The position numbers and the translations under genes were made by a program. Source: Gryganskiella cystojenkinii (taxonomy: Eukaryota > Mortierellomycota > Mortierellomycetes > Mortierellales > Mortierellaceae). From it: a DNA stretch of 64,000 bases. Shown one piece after another: positions 33,400 through 44,107 of this stretch. The notes beneath the pieces are model-generated. The model saw nothing but the letters and a program-made list of their open reading frames with translations, was not told the DNA's origin and ran no database searches. Where the stretch lies: assembly GCA_015852425.1 (NCBI GenBank), contig JAAAIG010000030.1, positions 1-64,000 on the forward strand, given 5' to 3'. Each line of letters begins with the position of its first letter. Position 1 is the first letter of the stretch.

Positions 33400-35471
33400 A
33401 TGTCACAGGCAGGGATGTATGCCGGTATAGCCGTCGGCTCTCTTGCCTTACTGAGCATTTGTGCGGGAATCCTTTATCGAAAGCATCAAGATGATAAAAT
33501 GCAACAGCGGGCAAGAGAACAAGTCATTCAGGAACGAATGCAACATGTCGCTGGTATGTGTGAATGCAAGTGACTTGGTCATTACATAGGTGGATGCAAA
33601 AAGGCATGCATTGCTGGAATGAAGACTCCTTGTTCAGTGCATTCGGAGCAAAGGAGTGAATGCGTCTGTGGCTGTGGGACCAAAACGAAACTTCTCTGGT
33701 CTGTCTTTTGACAACAAGCTCTTTTTTTTTTGTTATGGCTCTCACAACAGATATGAATCTGCCTCCCTTCTACTCGGACCATGAGCAGGACCCTGTCTGC
33801 ATCTATGAGCACGAGTTACCCCTCGATGCATTGCCTCCAGTCCAACCAATTCTCGTTCACGCAGCCTCGGAGGTGCAGATTATTATCCCGCCCGAGGACG
33901 ACCCCCTGGTTGCTTCCCCGACTGCAATTCAACGGAGTTATTCAGGTCTTCGTATCCCAGTCGAGTCAATCGCGGAGGACGAGCCAACGGTAACAGAAAT
34001 GGAAGTTTTTTCCGGTATGGAGACGACCACGACAGCCATGGAAACAGAACTCAACCAAGTTTTGGACAACCCAGCATCTCCATCTTCTCTCGCAGGAACC
34101 GCAACACCATCGCCCAGGATGCGACCCAGTCTCGCCCTTCGACTGACAGGTTTATCAGGACGATCAACACCCACTATCACATCATCTTCAACCTCTCCTC
34201 TGGGTCCACCCGTAGCACTCGCAGGCTCAACCTCGCCAGCCATTCAGTCACCCTCTCCTGCTGCCCTGAGCTCGCCAAGGATCATTGACCGCGATATGTT
34301 GAACCGAGCTCGACTCCAGTTGCCACCCTCGTACGATGTCCCGAACAGGGTTATCGGCAGATCCCCTCTGATGGTCCAACACTTACATCCTACTCAACCC
34401 GACGATGATGATTTCAGTCTTCCAACCGCCTGTATTCGGGATGATTATTTTAGTCGAGTCCGTGTTCGTTCCTATACTGTCTCGAATCCACCCCAGCATC
34501 ACCCCAGTCAATTCCAGCAGCACTTCAATCAAGGAACAGGACTTAGTACCGCAACGATGGCGGGAGGACATTCAGGGAGTTTGCCTGAGACACCAAGGTA
34601 TTCTCTCGAGTTTCCGTCTCATGTGCCGCACCACCAACATCTGGAACATTACCAACGAGCCAGAGCCCTGGCAGGTATGGCTTCATCGCCTGGTTCCTTG
34701 CACGAACAACAACAATATCGGCCCTGGGAGGGTGACTCCCTTACCGGACCTCAGTCGCTCAGGATGGAGAGCCGCTCGTATTCTCAGCCGTACTCGTCAT
34801 CGGCGCTGGAACAAGGTTATGGAGGCTCGTCCTCGCCTTCTTCTTCTTTGAGGAACGGCAGTAACAATTATAATAGCAACAGTCGCCGACCAGTCATCGG
34901 GATGCGGTCAAGAGCCTCGACTCTCGGAGAGTCGTCCAAGATCCTAGTCCAAAAGATGCAAACCCTGTGGAAGAAATCATCATCGCCGCAGCTCCTTCAG
35001 CAACAACCACAACAACCACAACTGCTGCAACAGCGGCAGGAACTGGGGTTAGAGCAACAACACATTGAACAAAGTCCAAGAATGACAGGCCTCGGACTGA
35101 GCCTTATCCCCACCACCGAGAGTCTATTTGGGGACCCAGCGGTACAAGCGCTGACTTCTGGAACTTCTACTTTTGCATCATCGTCCACTCAAGTAAGATC
35201 AACAGTGGCTCCCACGACATTGATCCCACCAGTGCCAACAATACCTCCCTCTTTTTCTTCGACGAGAACGACATTGGTCCAAGACGACCATGAAGACCAA
35301 GAAGAAGCCTCAGGGGCTGACACTGTCAACGCCAGAACTGTTAAAAATAAGACGACCACGCCTCAAGTCAATCTCTCGTCACTCGTCTCATCAAGACCCT
35401 CGAGGGAATCCGTTGCCTCTTTATCAGAAACGCCTCCTGTGCCCGTAAGAGCACCTATCATGGCCTCGTAG
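33400..35471 (+). CDS. Single-pass membrane protein with PPxY motifs
   Basis: Two exons (33400-33553, 33751-35471) give 624 aa. I do not recognise an orthologue. Residues 6-24 (MYAGIAVGSLALLSICAGI) form one transmembrane helix next to YRKHQDDK, so the long C-terminal part is probably cytosolic. Immediately after the intron comes LPPFYSD, and near residue 220 LPPSYDVPNRV: two PPxY motifs of the kind bound by WW domains of Rsp5/Nedd4 ubiquitin ligases. The rest is Ser/Pro/Thr-rich with a poly-Gln patch (QQQPQQPQLLQQ) and no folded domain. A role as a membrane-bound adaptor or substrate of an Rsp5-type ligase is inference from topology and motifs. The splice join HVA-D-MNLPP uses GTATGT/ACAACAG. 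Confidence 0.75.
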
Positions 35472-35772
35472 ACTTCCTGCCTCTTTATGCGCAAAATACA
35501 TATATACCTCTTTCTGCCTTCTGCTCTATCGTTTTTTGACATAATAGACAAGCCCCTTTTTTTAAGTTTTTGCATTTGTATTGTTTGAGGTAAATAGTGG
35601 GTAAAATATGGTACAAGGTGCACGCTAGTGCAGATGCTAGACAGAATTCTGTTTGTGTTTGATTTTGTGTGTGCTCTCCTGCGACAAAGGATCGGGGTAT
35701 CCCTCTTAGCCCTGGTCTTGGTGTGGAGCTTAAGCCTGAGGGAGGAAAAAAACTCCTCCGACTTGATTTTTT

Positions 35773-37260
35773 TCATGCTTGAACGAGTTGGAGAGTGTTG
35801 TATAGCAAATCGGCATAAGCGTCCAAGGGTCCTGGTGCACAAAACCTGGAACAATCGCCTCCACCCATACGACCATCGGGTCTCAACGCGAACATCTTTT
35901 CCGTATCGAGGAAGATGCCGCCCGCGGCCTCGACGATATGTTTTGCCATTCTGTTCTGTCGTTGTATATCCGCCAATGTCGGTCTGTAAACTCGCAGGGG
36001 GTCCTTGTTATCCTTGGTTCGACCGGGTGTCTCCTTCAGAGGGGTTTGGAGAGTGGTTCCTGGGGCCGTGGACCGGCCATCTTGCCCAGCAATCGCTTCA
36101 TCCTCGCCTTGTTCCTTGAGTCCCATACAGTTGTTCGAGACTGGATGGGTTGCTCGGTAGATAAACATCGTGTCCGGATAAAATTTCCAGAGGTATTTCG
36201 TCGTGAAGACCAGTTCGTTCAAAAACTCCTCGTCGTTGCGCCAAACGAGCCCTTTGTTCAACAGGACGATCTTGTACTCTTGCAACAGTTCATCCGTGGC
36301 CCAAGGTTGTTCGACGGTCGAGGCTGAGGGAAACTCTTCTTGTTCCGGATCAATCGCCCAAGGAACGGAGATCACATCATTTCGTGCAAATTTCAAGTTT
36401 GAGGTTGCACAGAGCTCATGTGGGGAACGGTGCAAACAACCAAGCTCACCATGACAGACGAATGGTTTTCCGACAGAACTCAACAGGACGTCGTGAATTT
36501 GATATTGCGTGACATCCCCAACGACCATCATGTTTCTTTGTCGAAGTGACCGGCAAAACTTGTCCGTGTCAAAGGGTTCATAAACGGTCGCGGCCTTGGT
36601 CTTGGGATCTGTTGCTAAAGGCAATTGACCACAGATAGTCTCGTCCGGGACCCATTTGTACTTTGTGGCTTCGCGGACTACCCATCGATCGTTTTGTTGG
36701 TCGAGTTCGCCCAGATAATGTTGACGATGTCCTGGTTCGTCCTCGTGTTCTTGAGCGTCTCGATCCAAAGATTCTACAAAGCGAGCATCACATCGCGAGA
36801 AGCGATTGTCACCGATATGATGGATCCCAGGCGGCTTTGTTAGGGCATGACCATCGACTCGAACCCAGGATCCATGTTGTGTCCAGCACTGGATCTGATC
36901 TCGGATCTGAGTCGCCCGGATCTTGGTTTGGCTCATGATGGTTGCGCCATGGATAAGTTCTGGAGGTTGTTTACCAAATACGCGGGTGGCCTCGGCCTCG
37001 ACGATTATGGTGGAGAGTTCGTCTAGTACTTCGAGTTCTTTTAGGGAGAGAGGGACGGTTGGGTGTCGATTCCGAACTGGGTCGCCAAAACTTCCACCTC
37101 TGTTGTTGAAAGCTTCATTGTTGATGTCCTTGGTGGAGGAGGAGAATCCGGAGAGGGTAGCGTGCATGGCTGTCCGGTGGTAGATTCCAAGTTGGATGAG
37201 GAGTATACAGACTAGGAAACCGACAACGGGCTTTGCACCCATCTCTGGGAGGGGATGCAT
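35773..37260 (-). CDS. Pmr5/Cas1 (PC-esterase)-like type II membrane protein, probably inactive
   Basis: Single exon, 495 aa. Residues ~11-27 (PVVGFLVCILLIQLGIY) form a signal anchor, so the bulk would face the Golgi/ER lumen. The layout resembles SGNH-fold acyl-esterases of the Pmr5/TBL/Cas1 group: a CDARF...-type stretch, WVPDETICGQLPL, the block-I-like RNMMVVGDVTQYQIHDVLL and the C-terminal DCSRFCAPGPLDAYADLLY, matching the family's DxxH-WCLPG-type end. The expected Ser of GDS is Val (GDV) and the expected His of DxxH is Arg (DCSR). Many cysteines could form disulfides. If the family assignment is right, the usual catalytic dyad is gone, so it may bind rather than acylate a cell-wall glycan. 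The assignment is by motif recall only. Confidence 0.65.
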   Translation of the reverse strand: MHPLPEMGAKPVVGFLVCILLIQLGIYHRTAMHATLSGFSSSTKDINNEAFNNRGGSFGDPVRNRHPTVPLSLKELEVLDELSTIIVEAEATRVFGKQPPELIHGATIMSQTKIRATQIRDQIQCWTQHGSWVRVDGHALTKPPGIHHIGDNRFSRCDARFVESLDRDAQEHEDEPGHRQHYLGELDQQNDRWVVREATKYKWVPDETICGQLPLATDPKTKAATVYEPFDTDKFCRSLRQRNMMVVGDVTQYQIHDVLLSSVGKPFVCHGELGCLHRSPHELCATSNLKFARNDVISVPWAIDPEQEEFPSASTVEQPWATDELLQEYKIVLLNKGLVWRNDEEFLNELVFTTKYLWKFYPDTMFIYRATHPVSNNCMGLKEQGEDEAIAGQDGRSTAPGTTLQTPLKETPGRTKDNKDPLRVYRPTLADIQRQNRMAKHIVEAAGGIFLDTEKMFALRPDGRMGGGDCSRFCAPGPLDAYADLLYNTLQLVQA

Positions 37261-39000
37261 GTGTTTTTATGAGAATGTGAAAAAGGTGGGAAAGTAAGAA
37301 ATCGGAAACAAGAAAGCAGAGAGGAAGAGACAATAAAAACTCGTCAGGGAAAAAAGGTTGAGCAGAGTGGGAGAGAAGAAGAGAAGTGGTGGAAGAAAGA
37401 AAGAATGGAAGGTGAAGACGAATTGACGGGGGTGTAAATGGATGAGTGAAAGAACAAGAAACAAAGAGATTCAACGACAACATGAAAAAAAAAACGCAGA
37501 CACGCACAAACCACAAGTCCAAGCTCCAGCCCCTTCACTGATGCCCCCGTCTATGCCTCTTTCTGGAACCCCTTTCGGTCTAATTTTTTTTTTTTCTTTT
37601 TTATTCTTCCGTCAGCTTTTTTGCATCATTGCCGCCGGTCTGGATCATGTTCTTTCGTTTTATCTCTCTCCCCTGCTTTTGCATGACCCCAATGGTGGGC
37701 TTGGCTACAGAAGAAAAAGAATAGAAAAATTGGAAGGAAGAGAAGAAAGAAACAAAAAGATCCCACGCAAACGGGCCATAGCGGTCATCGGATGTTAATG
37801 TTCTTTCATAAAGGTGTTTCTTCTTCATTACTGATCGTTGCTTTGCTTTCTTTCTTTCTTTGTTTGTTATTTTTTTGTCAAAACACCCTCCGGCCTTCAC
37901 CTACATCAAGAGAAAAAACGTCCATCGCCCAAAGAGGTGAAGTCTTGTCCACGACCTCTTAGTGAAATGAAATAAACTGACAATCTCGAGGCGCGACAGG
38001 TCTGGTTTGTGAACCCAAAAGAATATTGATATTTTTCTCTGAGCCCACATTTTTTTCCATTCGATAGTTCTTCCTGCAAGCGAAGGACTTCATATTTTCT
38101 ACGAATCTGCCAAAAAACCCCCCCCCCACGCCCTTGCTTTGCCCAAGAAATTGGGCGTCGATGTAAAAACTGAACATTAACCGAGGAAACGAAGACGAAC
38201 CAGCAGGACAAAATAACCATGTTGGCTCTTTTCTTGTTATGCTCTCTCCATTTGCGCTCATGGGCGAAAAGCAAAAATAATAAGAAATATAGACATAGGC
38301 GACATTATTGACTCCAAGTCCACAAGTCGCCGGACGCCACAACCGCCTAGAGGGTTCTCTCTCTGACCCTACTTATGTTTTCTACCTTCTTGGAAGTAAT
38401 CAAAGAGTCAACCCCGATCGAGACATAACAATCCACATTGTTTTTTTAAAAAAAGAAAATGGTGATGGTCCACCATTTGACTACCTCCGAATCCGATAGT
38501 CGGCGTGGAACCGACATATGGGAAGCAAAACAGGTCCATTCCTGGCTTTTCTCTCTATCTCAGAATCCATCAAAAACTTCAACCACCTGTTGGCTGCGAG
38601 AGGACCGTCAATTTCCCCCCGATCGATACGGAGTAGTAGACATACTCATATTCTGCGACCTGTGCACTCGTACCGTGAAACCGTTCGCGCAGATATGTCT
38701 CAAAAGTTCACTCGGGACGGACTACTTGATTTGGGGACCCTTTTTTGTTTTTTGGTTGCATATAACCCAATGATCGTTTCCACTTTTTTTTCAACTTTCT
38801 TTCAACTTCACAATCATTGTTATCATCTTCTTCATATCATCTCTTTAGACCATTAGCTTTTTCCCTTGCATTCTCTTGCATATCCATTCTCCACACCTTA
38901 TCTCCGATTCACATATCCTCCGCCTGAGAGCACTTTTACGTCCTACCTCATAGCATTCAAGAAAACTCACACACACTCAAACATAGACACAAACTACAAA
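37261..39000. other. Intergenic region
   Basis: Upstream space of the Pmr5-like gene (minus) and the Ato transporter (plus). It holds many A/T and C runs and CTTT repeats near 37845-37865. A GCATATAACC element near 38758 could be a TATA site for the transporter. No gene recognised. Confidence 0.45.
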
Positions 39001-39825
39001 ATGGACTCACAACATCAACCACTGCCCATGACCTCTGTGCGAGTCATCAGCGCCGCCAATGGCAACCCCGGGCCTTTGGGTCTCTTTGCTTTTGCCGTTA
39101 CCACCAGTACGTTTTCTGTCCTTGTTATTTTCGCCTTTGCCAAATTTGATTTCCCAAGATAACTTTCTTTTTCCTGAACGCCGTGACGCCCTAACGCCCA
39201 GTTCTACACTCTTTTTTTTTTTTTATCAAAAATAGTCATCTCAAATCTCTATAACATCGGCGCTGGCGTACCACCCGGTGATGGAGGAGCGTTCCTCCTC
39301 GGTTTCGCTCTCTGGTACGGCGGCATCGTGCAGATCTTCGCCGGCATGTGGTGTATGAAGGTCGGAAATACGTTCGAAGCCACCGCCTTCTCTTCTTTTG
39401 GCGCCTACTGGGCCGCGTACGGCTGGATGTTTTCACCCGGAACAGGAATCAAGGAATCGTACGCACATCTTGAACCAGAGGTCATGCAAAATGCTACCGG
39501 TATCTTTCTCCTCATTTGGGCCTTCCTCGCCATCATTTTGACCATAGGCACGACAAAGTCAACGATCGCGACCATCTTGATGTTTGTGTTTTTGGATGTC
39601 CATCTTTTGTTTATGGCCGGAAACGAGTTTGGTCATCACTCGGAAGGTTATTTCGCCAAGAGGGTCGGTGCCGCCTTTGGAATTTTGAGCGCACTAATGG
39701 CGTTTTATAACGGTGCCGCGGCTCTATGGTTGCCGTCCAACTCCCATATTCGTTTGCCAGTTGGTCATCTCGAGAACTGGGGTCGACGCAACGCCAAAGA
39801 TGAGAAGCAAATATACTCTGTTTAA
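39001..39825 (+). CDS. GPR1/FUN34/YaaH (Ato) acetate/succinate transporter
   Basis: Plasma-membrane carboxylate transporter or channel. Exons 39001-39106 and 39236-39825 give 231 aa. The family signature, usually NPAPLGL, reads NPGPLGLFAFAVTT at residues ~23-36 just before the intron. Six hydrophobic helices follow: VISNLYNIGAG, GFALWYGGIVQIFAGMW, AFSSFGAYWAAYGWMF, IFLLIWAFLAIILTIG, ATILMFVFLDVHLLFMAG and AAFGILSALMAFYNGAAALW. The C-terminal GRRNAKDEKQIYSV is hydrophilic. Fungal members (Ady2/Ato1, Gpr1) import acetate and respond to acetic acid. This copy is short at the N-terminus and lacks the long phosphorylated tail of yeast Ady2. Substrate specificity cannot be read from the sequence. 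Confidence 0.93.
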
Positions 39826-40118
39826 TAAAATAACCCCCCTCCACGAAGGAGTCTAAAACAAACGTTTGCATTGAACACCTAAAACAAGTTTGCATGCACC
39901 CGCACCTCACCATATATCTTATTACATTGTCATGCTGTCTCAAAATAAACATTCGAAAGAGAGACCAAAAAAAAAAACGCACAGGACACATTGACTCGAA
40001 ATTGGTGGCGCATCGAGATCACATGACCTGAGTCATTGCCTTTTTCCCACTTTAGTGTCCTCTCCATCAACCTTTCCACGTCCATTTGTCTACAAATCAT
40101 GAATGCTTTCTTCATACC

Positions 40119-41687
40119 ATGACAAATCCTGCAGTCGCCAAGTGGCTTGAAGAGATTGCTCAAGCAAAGGCCAAGGCTCAAGCAAAAGCAGCAACCACAG
40201 CCTCTCTGACGCCTGGCGTGACCGCCTTATCCATCTCCGCAACAGCGGATTCCTCCTCGTCTACCACTTCCAGTACCTCAAGCTCCGTCACCGCCGCCAC
40301 CAAATCGTATGGAATCATCTCCTCTTTCAGCCTCAAGACCCGCAAGAAACAACTTCGTTTGGTCTTACCCCCGCCACCGATCAAACCAGGACCAGGTGAA
40401 TGTTGCGGGAATGACTGTGACCCCTGTGTCAATACCTTATACCAACAAGATCTCGCGGAACACCAAGAAATTGTTCGCAAGTTAAAGATTGAATTCGAAC
40501 AGGCCTGTCTCGATCTGGAACGCGGTTTAGACAGTGACAGCATAACAGTACCACAAGATGATTCAGCGTCGTTGCCGCGAGAGATCGGAAGCGAGGATGA
40601 GTCTGGACTGAGTATCCGTTCCTACCGACCGTTCAATATCCTACGAAAAGAGTATCTGGCCGAGAACACGCTCCTGATCGTCTGCGACGCTCCACATACA
40701 ATCAACCACACTAAGAACCGAGCAGGGAAACCAAGAGAGGCAGACCCTATCGGATGCATGTTTCATGTCTTGATTCGGTTCAAGGTACCCGAGAAAGAAG
40801 AATATTTCACCAAGGCCTTCACACCCGTCGATTTGTCTTCCTTTCACGACAGCAAAGTCAGCAATGGCGATCAAAATAAGTTGACTTTTTTGATCAAGCT
40901 CTATCCGACACCTCATCAAACTTCGGACATGTTTCGGGGACTGCACGTTGGGACTGTTTTGGATGTGAACAAGGGCGATGATAGAGGTGTTCTATACTTA
41001 CGAGGGCCTATCCAGACCAGTCGCGCAACCGTCAAGGATCAAGTTTCACGACCCTCCGCTATTGACTCCGCTGCTGATATCGACGGTAATGTTGCTGCAA
41101 GCGCCGTCTCTTCCGTCAAAGACAGAGACGGTGTGTTTTCAAAAAGCAAGAACGACAATAGGATCGTGATGATCGCTGCCGGGTCTGGGATCACCCCCAT
41201 GTACCAACTCTTGCGAGCGATCCGTGACCACGAGGATGACTACGTGCAAGCTCTTTCGAGTCAAGAGATCGATTTGATCTATTGCAACAGAACCAAGCAT
41301 GATATCTGGTTACGACAAGAACTTAGGCAACTCAAAGCCTCGACCGCCTTCTCAAAGAGCACTCGTACTGTCCGTGTTCGGCACGTTCTCTCGTCGACCT
41401 CAAAAGCTCCTCAAGAGCTCCCGGACCCGACGACATCGAACGACTATGAAGAAGAGCGCATGCATTCGGGACGGATTACGCTCAGTCTCTTACGTGAGAC
41501 TCTCGAACACAACATGAGCGCACAAGGGACCGTCGTCGATAGAGAAACGGATATTCCCCCTCTCCAAATTTTGATCTGTGGTCCACCTTCGTTTAACAAG
41601 GATGTTTCCGAAATGTTAACCCAGCTTGGATATTCTTCTCTGTCCTTGTCTCCGCCGAAGCGCTGCGACATTCATATACTTGAGTGA
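40119..41687 (+). CDS. NADH-cytochrome b5 reductase-like protein (CYB5RL-type)
   Basis: Single exon, 522 aa. An Ala/Ser-rich N-terminus precedes LPPPPIKPGPGECCGNDCDP and CVNTLYQQDL, the Cys-rich oxidoreductase-like N-terminal domain also found in CYB5RL and OXLD1. The FAD domain starts at SYRPFNILRKEYLAENTLLI; the flavin motif that is normally RxYT/SPxS reads KAFTPVD here. The NAD domain has RIVMIAAGSGITPMYQLLRA and ends in LQILICGPPSFNKDVSEMLT. Such enzymes pass electrons from NADH through FAD to a heme or Fe-S acceptor. Two low-complexity insertions lengthen it relative to the ~300-aa enzyme. The ATG at 40119 was preferred because upstream in-frame codons lack one. Confidence 0.85.
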   Translation: MTNPAVAKWLEEIAQAKAKAQAKAATTASLTPGVTALSISATADSSSSTTSSTSSSVTAATKSYGIISSFSLKTRKKQLRLVLPPPPIKPGPGECCGNDCDPCVNTLYQQDLAEHQEIVRKLKIEFEQACLDLERGLDSDSITVPQDDSASLPREIGSEDESGLSIRSYRPFNILRKEYLAENTLLIVCDAPHTINHTKNRAGKPREADPIGCMFHVLIRFKVPEKEEYFTKAFTPVDLSSFHDSKVSNGDQNKLTFLIKLYPTPHQTSDMFRGLHVGTVLDVNKGDDRGVLYLRGPIQTSRATVKDQVSRPSAIDSAADIDGNVAASAVSSVKDRDGVFSKSKNDNRIVMIAAGSGITPMYQLLRAIRDHEDDYVQALSSQEIDLIYCNRTKHDIWLRQELRQLKASTAFSKSTRTVRVRHVLSSTSKAPQELPDPTTSNDYEEERMHSGRITLSLLRETLEHNMSAQGTVVDRETDIPPLQILICGPPSFNKDVSEMLTQLGYSSLSLSPPKRCDIHILE

Positions 41688-42131
41688 AATCGGCCTGGGT
41701 CACATTAGGCAAGAACGTGTAAAAAGAATAAAACAAAAATAGAAACAGAAACAGAAACAGGGTTTTCGACGATGTTAGCTTGCCTTATTTTGGTTTTCTA
41801 TTAGGTTTTTATTCTTCGTCCGTACATCATGTGCATACAGGTATATGGGGGAATGGGGTATTGACAAGACGGGGTGAGAAGGATCGATAGAATGAACCGA
41901 AAGAAGGAGCGAAAGAGAAAGAAAGAAAAAATGACAAGATCTATGCAAATGAAGGAGTATATCTATGTTTTGGGAGAGGTTATTGGTCTACAATGCAAAG
42001 GAGGATGGGGGATATATGGTACAAAAAAAAGAGATACAATGACAAAAGAAAGAAAAAAAGGAACTAAAACTACAGTGGCCATATGGTGGAGGGTACAACA
42101 GCAATGGATATGTATCTCAAAGGAAAGGGTT
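41688..42131. other. Intergenic region between convergent genes
   Basis: Contains a short AGAAAC tandem repeat (41741-41760) and purine-rich DNA that probably includes the 3' UTR of the cyclin gene. No gene recognised. Confidence 0.5.
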
Positions 42132-44107
42132 CTATTCCTGATGATCAATACGCTGGTCGTTCGACACTTGGATCTCAGTCTCAGTCCACTGATGCTTCTC
42201 CTCGGGAGGAGAGAGCAAGTGAGTCTTGACTACTGCTGTGGCGACTTTTGCCTGTGAAGGAGTCGGAACAACGTTTAGGATGGACTGCTGCTGAGCGATC
42301 TGGAGCTGCTGAAGCTGTTGAAGACGCTGTTGCTGTTGAAGCAATTGTTGCTGCTGTTGTTGTTGAAGAAAAAATTGTTGTTGTTGAAACTGCTGTTGTT
42401 GCTGTTGCTGCTGAATTTGCATGGCAACGAACAATTGCTGTTGCTGAAGTTGATATTGTTGCTGTTGTTGTTGTTGCTGCTGGCTCTGTTGTTGGAGCAA
42501 CTGCTTCTGCTGCTGCTGCTGCTGTTGCAGAGCCATCGCAGCAGGGACGAGTTGTCTCTCACGGAACTGGAGCAAAGCGTTGCCGACCCGTTGAAGTTCA
42601 TCAACCTTGACATTCAACTCAAACTTGGTCGTGAACAAGAATTCGAGTTCGAGTTGATTCAATTCGGGTAAGCTCAGGCCTCCAACCTAAACGCAACAAA
42701 GCGATAACAGAGATCAACAGATGGACGGATTAGAACAAGAAACTTGTGGAACGTGGACGGGCGTGCATCGATTGTTGGGATATGAACTGTTTGGTTGCAC
42801 AGCAAGAAAAACAAAGGCGCCCACAATCATCAACGATTGGAGCAAGGTAGGGAATTTTTTTTTTTTTGTTGATGGGGATGGGGATGATTGCATACCTTGG
42901 CATAACGAGCATTGGAATAGAAGAGATCCGAGGTAAACTTGGCAGCGACCATCAGACAGGTAATCAACAAACGATGGATGTTGAAGCTGTTGACCCGGAA
43001 TCCATTTGTGGTTGTCGTCGCTGCGGTCGTTGCAGCGGTATCCGTCGGCAAAGTCCCAGAAATGTTGGCGGTTGTTGTGCCGTCGTTGTTGTTGTTGTTG
43101 CTGTTGTTTGCAGCGGTAGCAGCAGAAGCAACGGCCAAACGGGCTCGCTTGGTCGATTCACTGACAACATCATCACCTTGGTATCGTTCTTCTTCTTCTT
43201 CTGTCGGGTCTCTGCCACGTTTTGGGATGATTGGCAAATCCATGGCGGAGTTGCAGTCTGATGATGTAGCTCTGCCGATAAAAGAAGAAGGGTCCCGCGA
43301 CATCCTCAAATTGCTAGCAGAAGACGATGATGAGCAAGAGGCGGGAATGTGGGAAGATCGTGGATCAGGAGAAGAAGTGGCTGTAGATGAAAAAGGGGAA
43401 GGGGCTGCCGATGAAGGCGAGGACGACGATGGCTTGGAAGAAGAAGAGATGATAGGCGTGGCTGAAGGGGTCGACATTATTGGTGTGGTGATAGCCGAGG
43501 TGGTCATGGACTCTGTGCAGTTTGATTGTTTCGATGATTGTTGTTGAGGTGATGGTGGTTGAGATTGCAGTTGGTGGAGCTGCATGCCCTCGAGTCCACC
43601 GATCCGATCCAGAAAGACGAGCACGTTGAGGAGGACCTCGTTCGTAAAGGGGATATATTGCAGGACTCGAGTCAAGTAGGCTTCAATCGAGATCCGAGGC
43701 ACAGCTCTCGAATGAAACAACGTGATGGGATCTCGGGTTGGGTTATAGAGAGAATCGTTCTTTTGAACAAGCATCGAGAGCAAGGAGGAGACAATCAAGA
43801 GCGTGTCCTTGACAGGGTGGCTGATGACATCAAATTGTTGAAGTGGAGCCACTTGGGCGATCTTTTGTTGAGGCATGACTGGCGATGGTAAGGAAGGGCT
43901 GCTGTTGGTGGTAGTGGTGGTACATGAAGTTTCCGGAGTGGGAGGAGGGGAAGGCGTGGTCTTCTTAAAGGGAGCAACCGTGGTGGTGGTCATTGTGGAG
44001 GAGGTTGAGGATGAGAGAGATAATGAAGAGGGAGGCACAACCGTGAGCGTGGTGGTCGCTGATGTGTGAGATGAGCAGTGCTGAAGTTGAGAGTAGCGCT
44101 GCTGCAT
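42132..44107 (-). CDS. Pho80-family (Pcl-type) cyclin with interrupted cyclin box
   Basis: Exons 42896-44107 and 42132-42686 give 588 aa. Residues 1-80 are Ser/Thr/Pro-rich. The cyclin box starts at FDVISHPVKDTLLIVSSLL, with ISIEAYLTRVLQYIPFTNEV and LLNVLVFLDRIGGLEG. About 190 residues of Ser/Gln/Asn/Ala-rich sequence then intervene, and the box resumes with FRVNSFNIHRLLITCLMVAA, KFTSDLFYSNARYAK and, across the intron, VGGLSLPELNQLELEFLF, all diagnostic of Pho80-like cyclins. The C-terminus is a long poly-Gln/Leu region. Such cyclins bind a Pho85-type kinase and govern phosphate and nutrient signalling or cell-cycle entry. Which Pcl subtype it is cannot be decided here. Confidence 0.9.
42296..42540 (-). 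repeat. Poly-Gln coding repeat (CAA/CAG)
   Basis: Mixed CAA/CAG codons interrupted by Leu, Phe and Tyr in the cyclin C-terminus. The mixed codons suggest the tract is older than a pure slippage expansion. Confidence 0.85.

Noticed and set aside
42275..42671. Poly-Leu, poly-Ala/Val and Asn/Ser-rich frames over the Gln repeat
   Set aside because: Shadow frames of CAA/CAG repeats in the cyclin gene.
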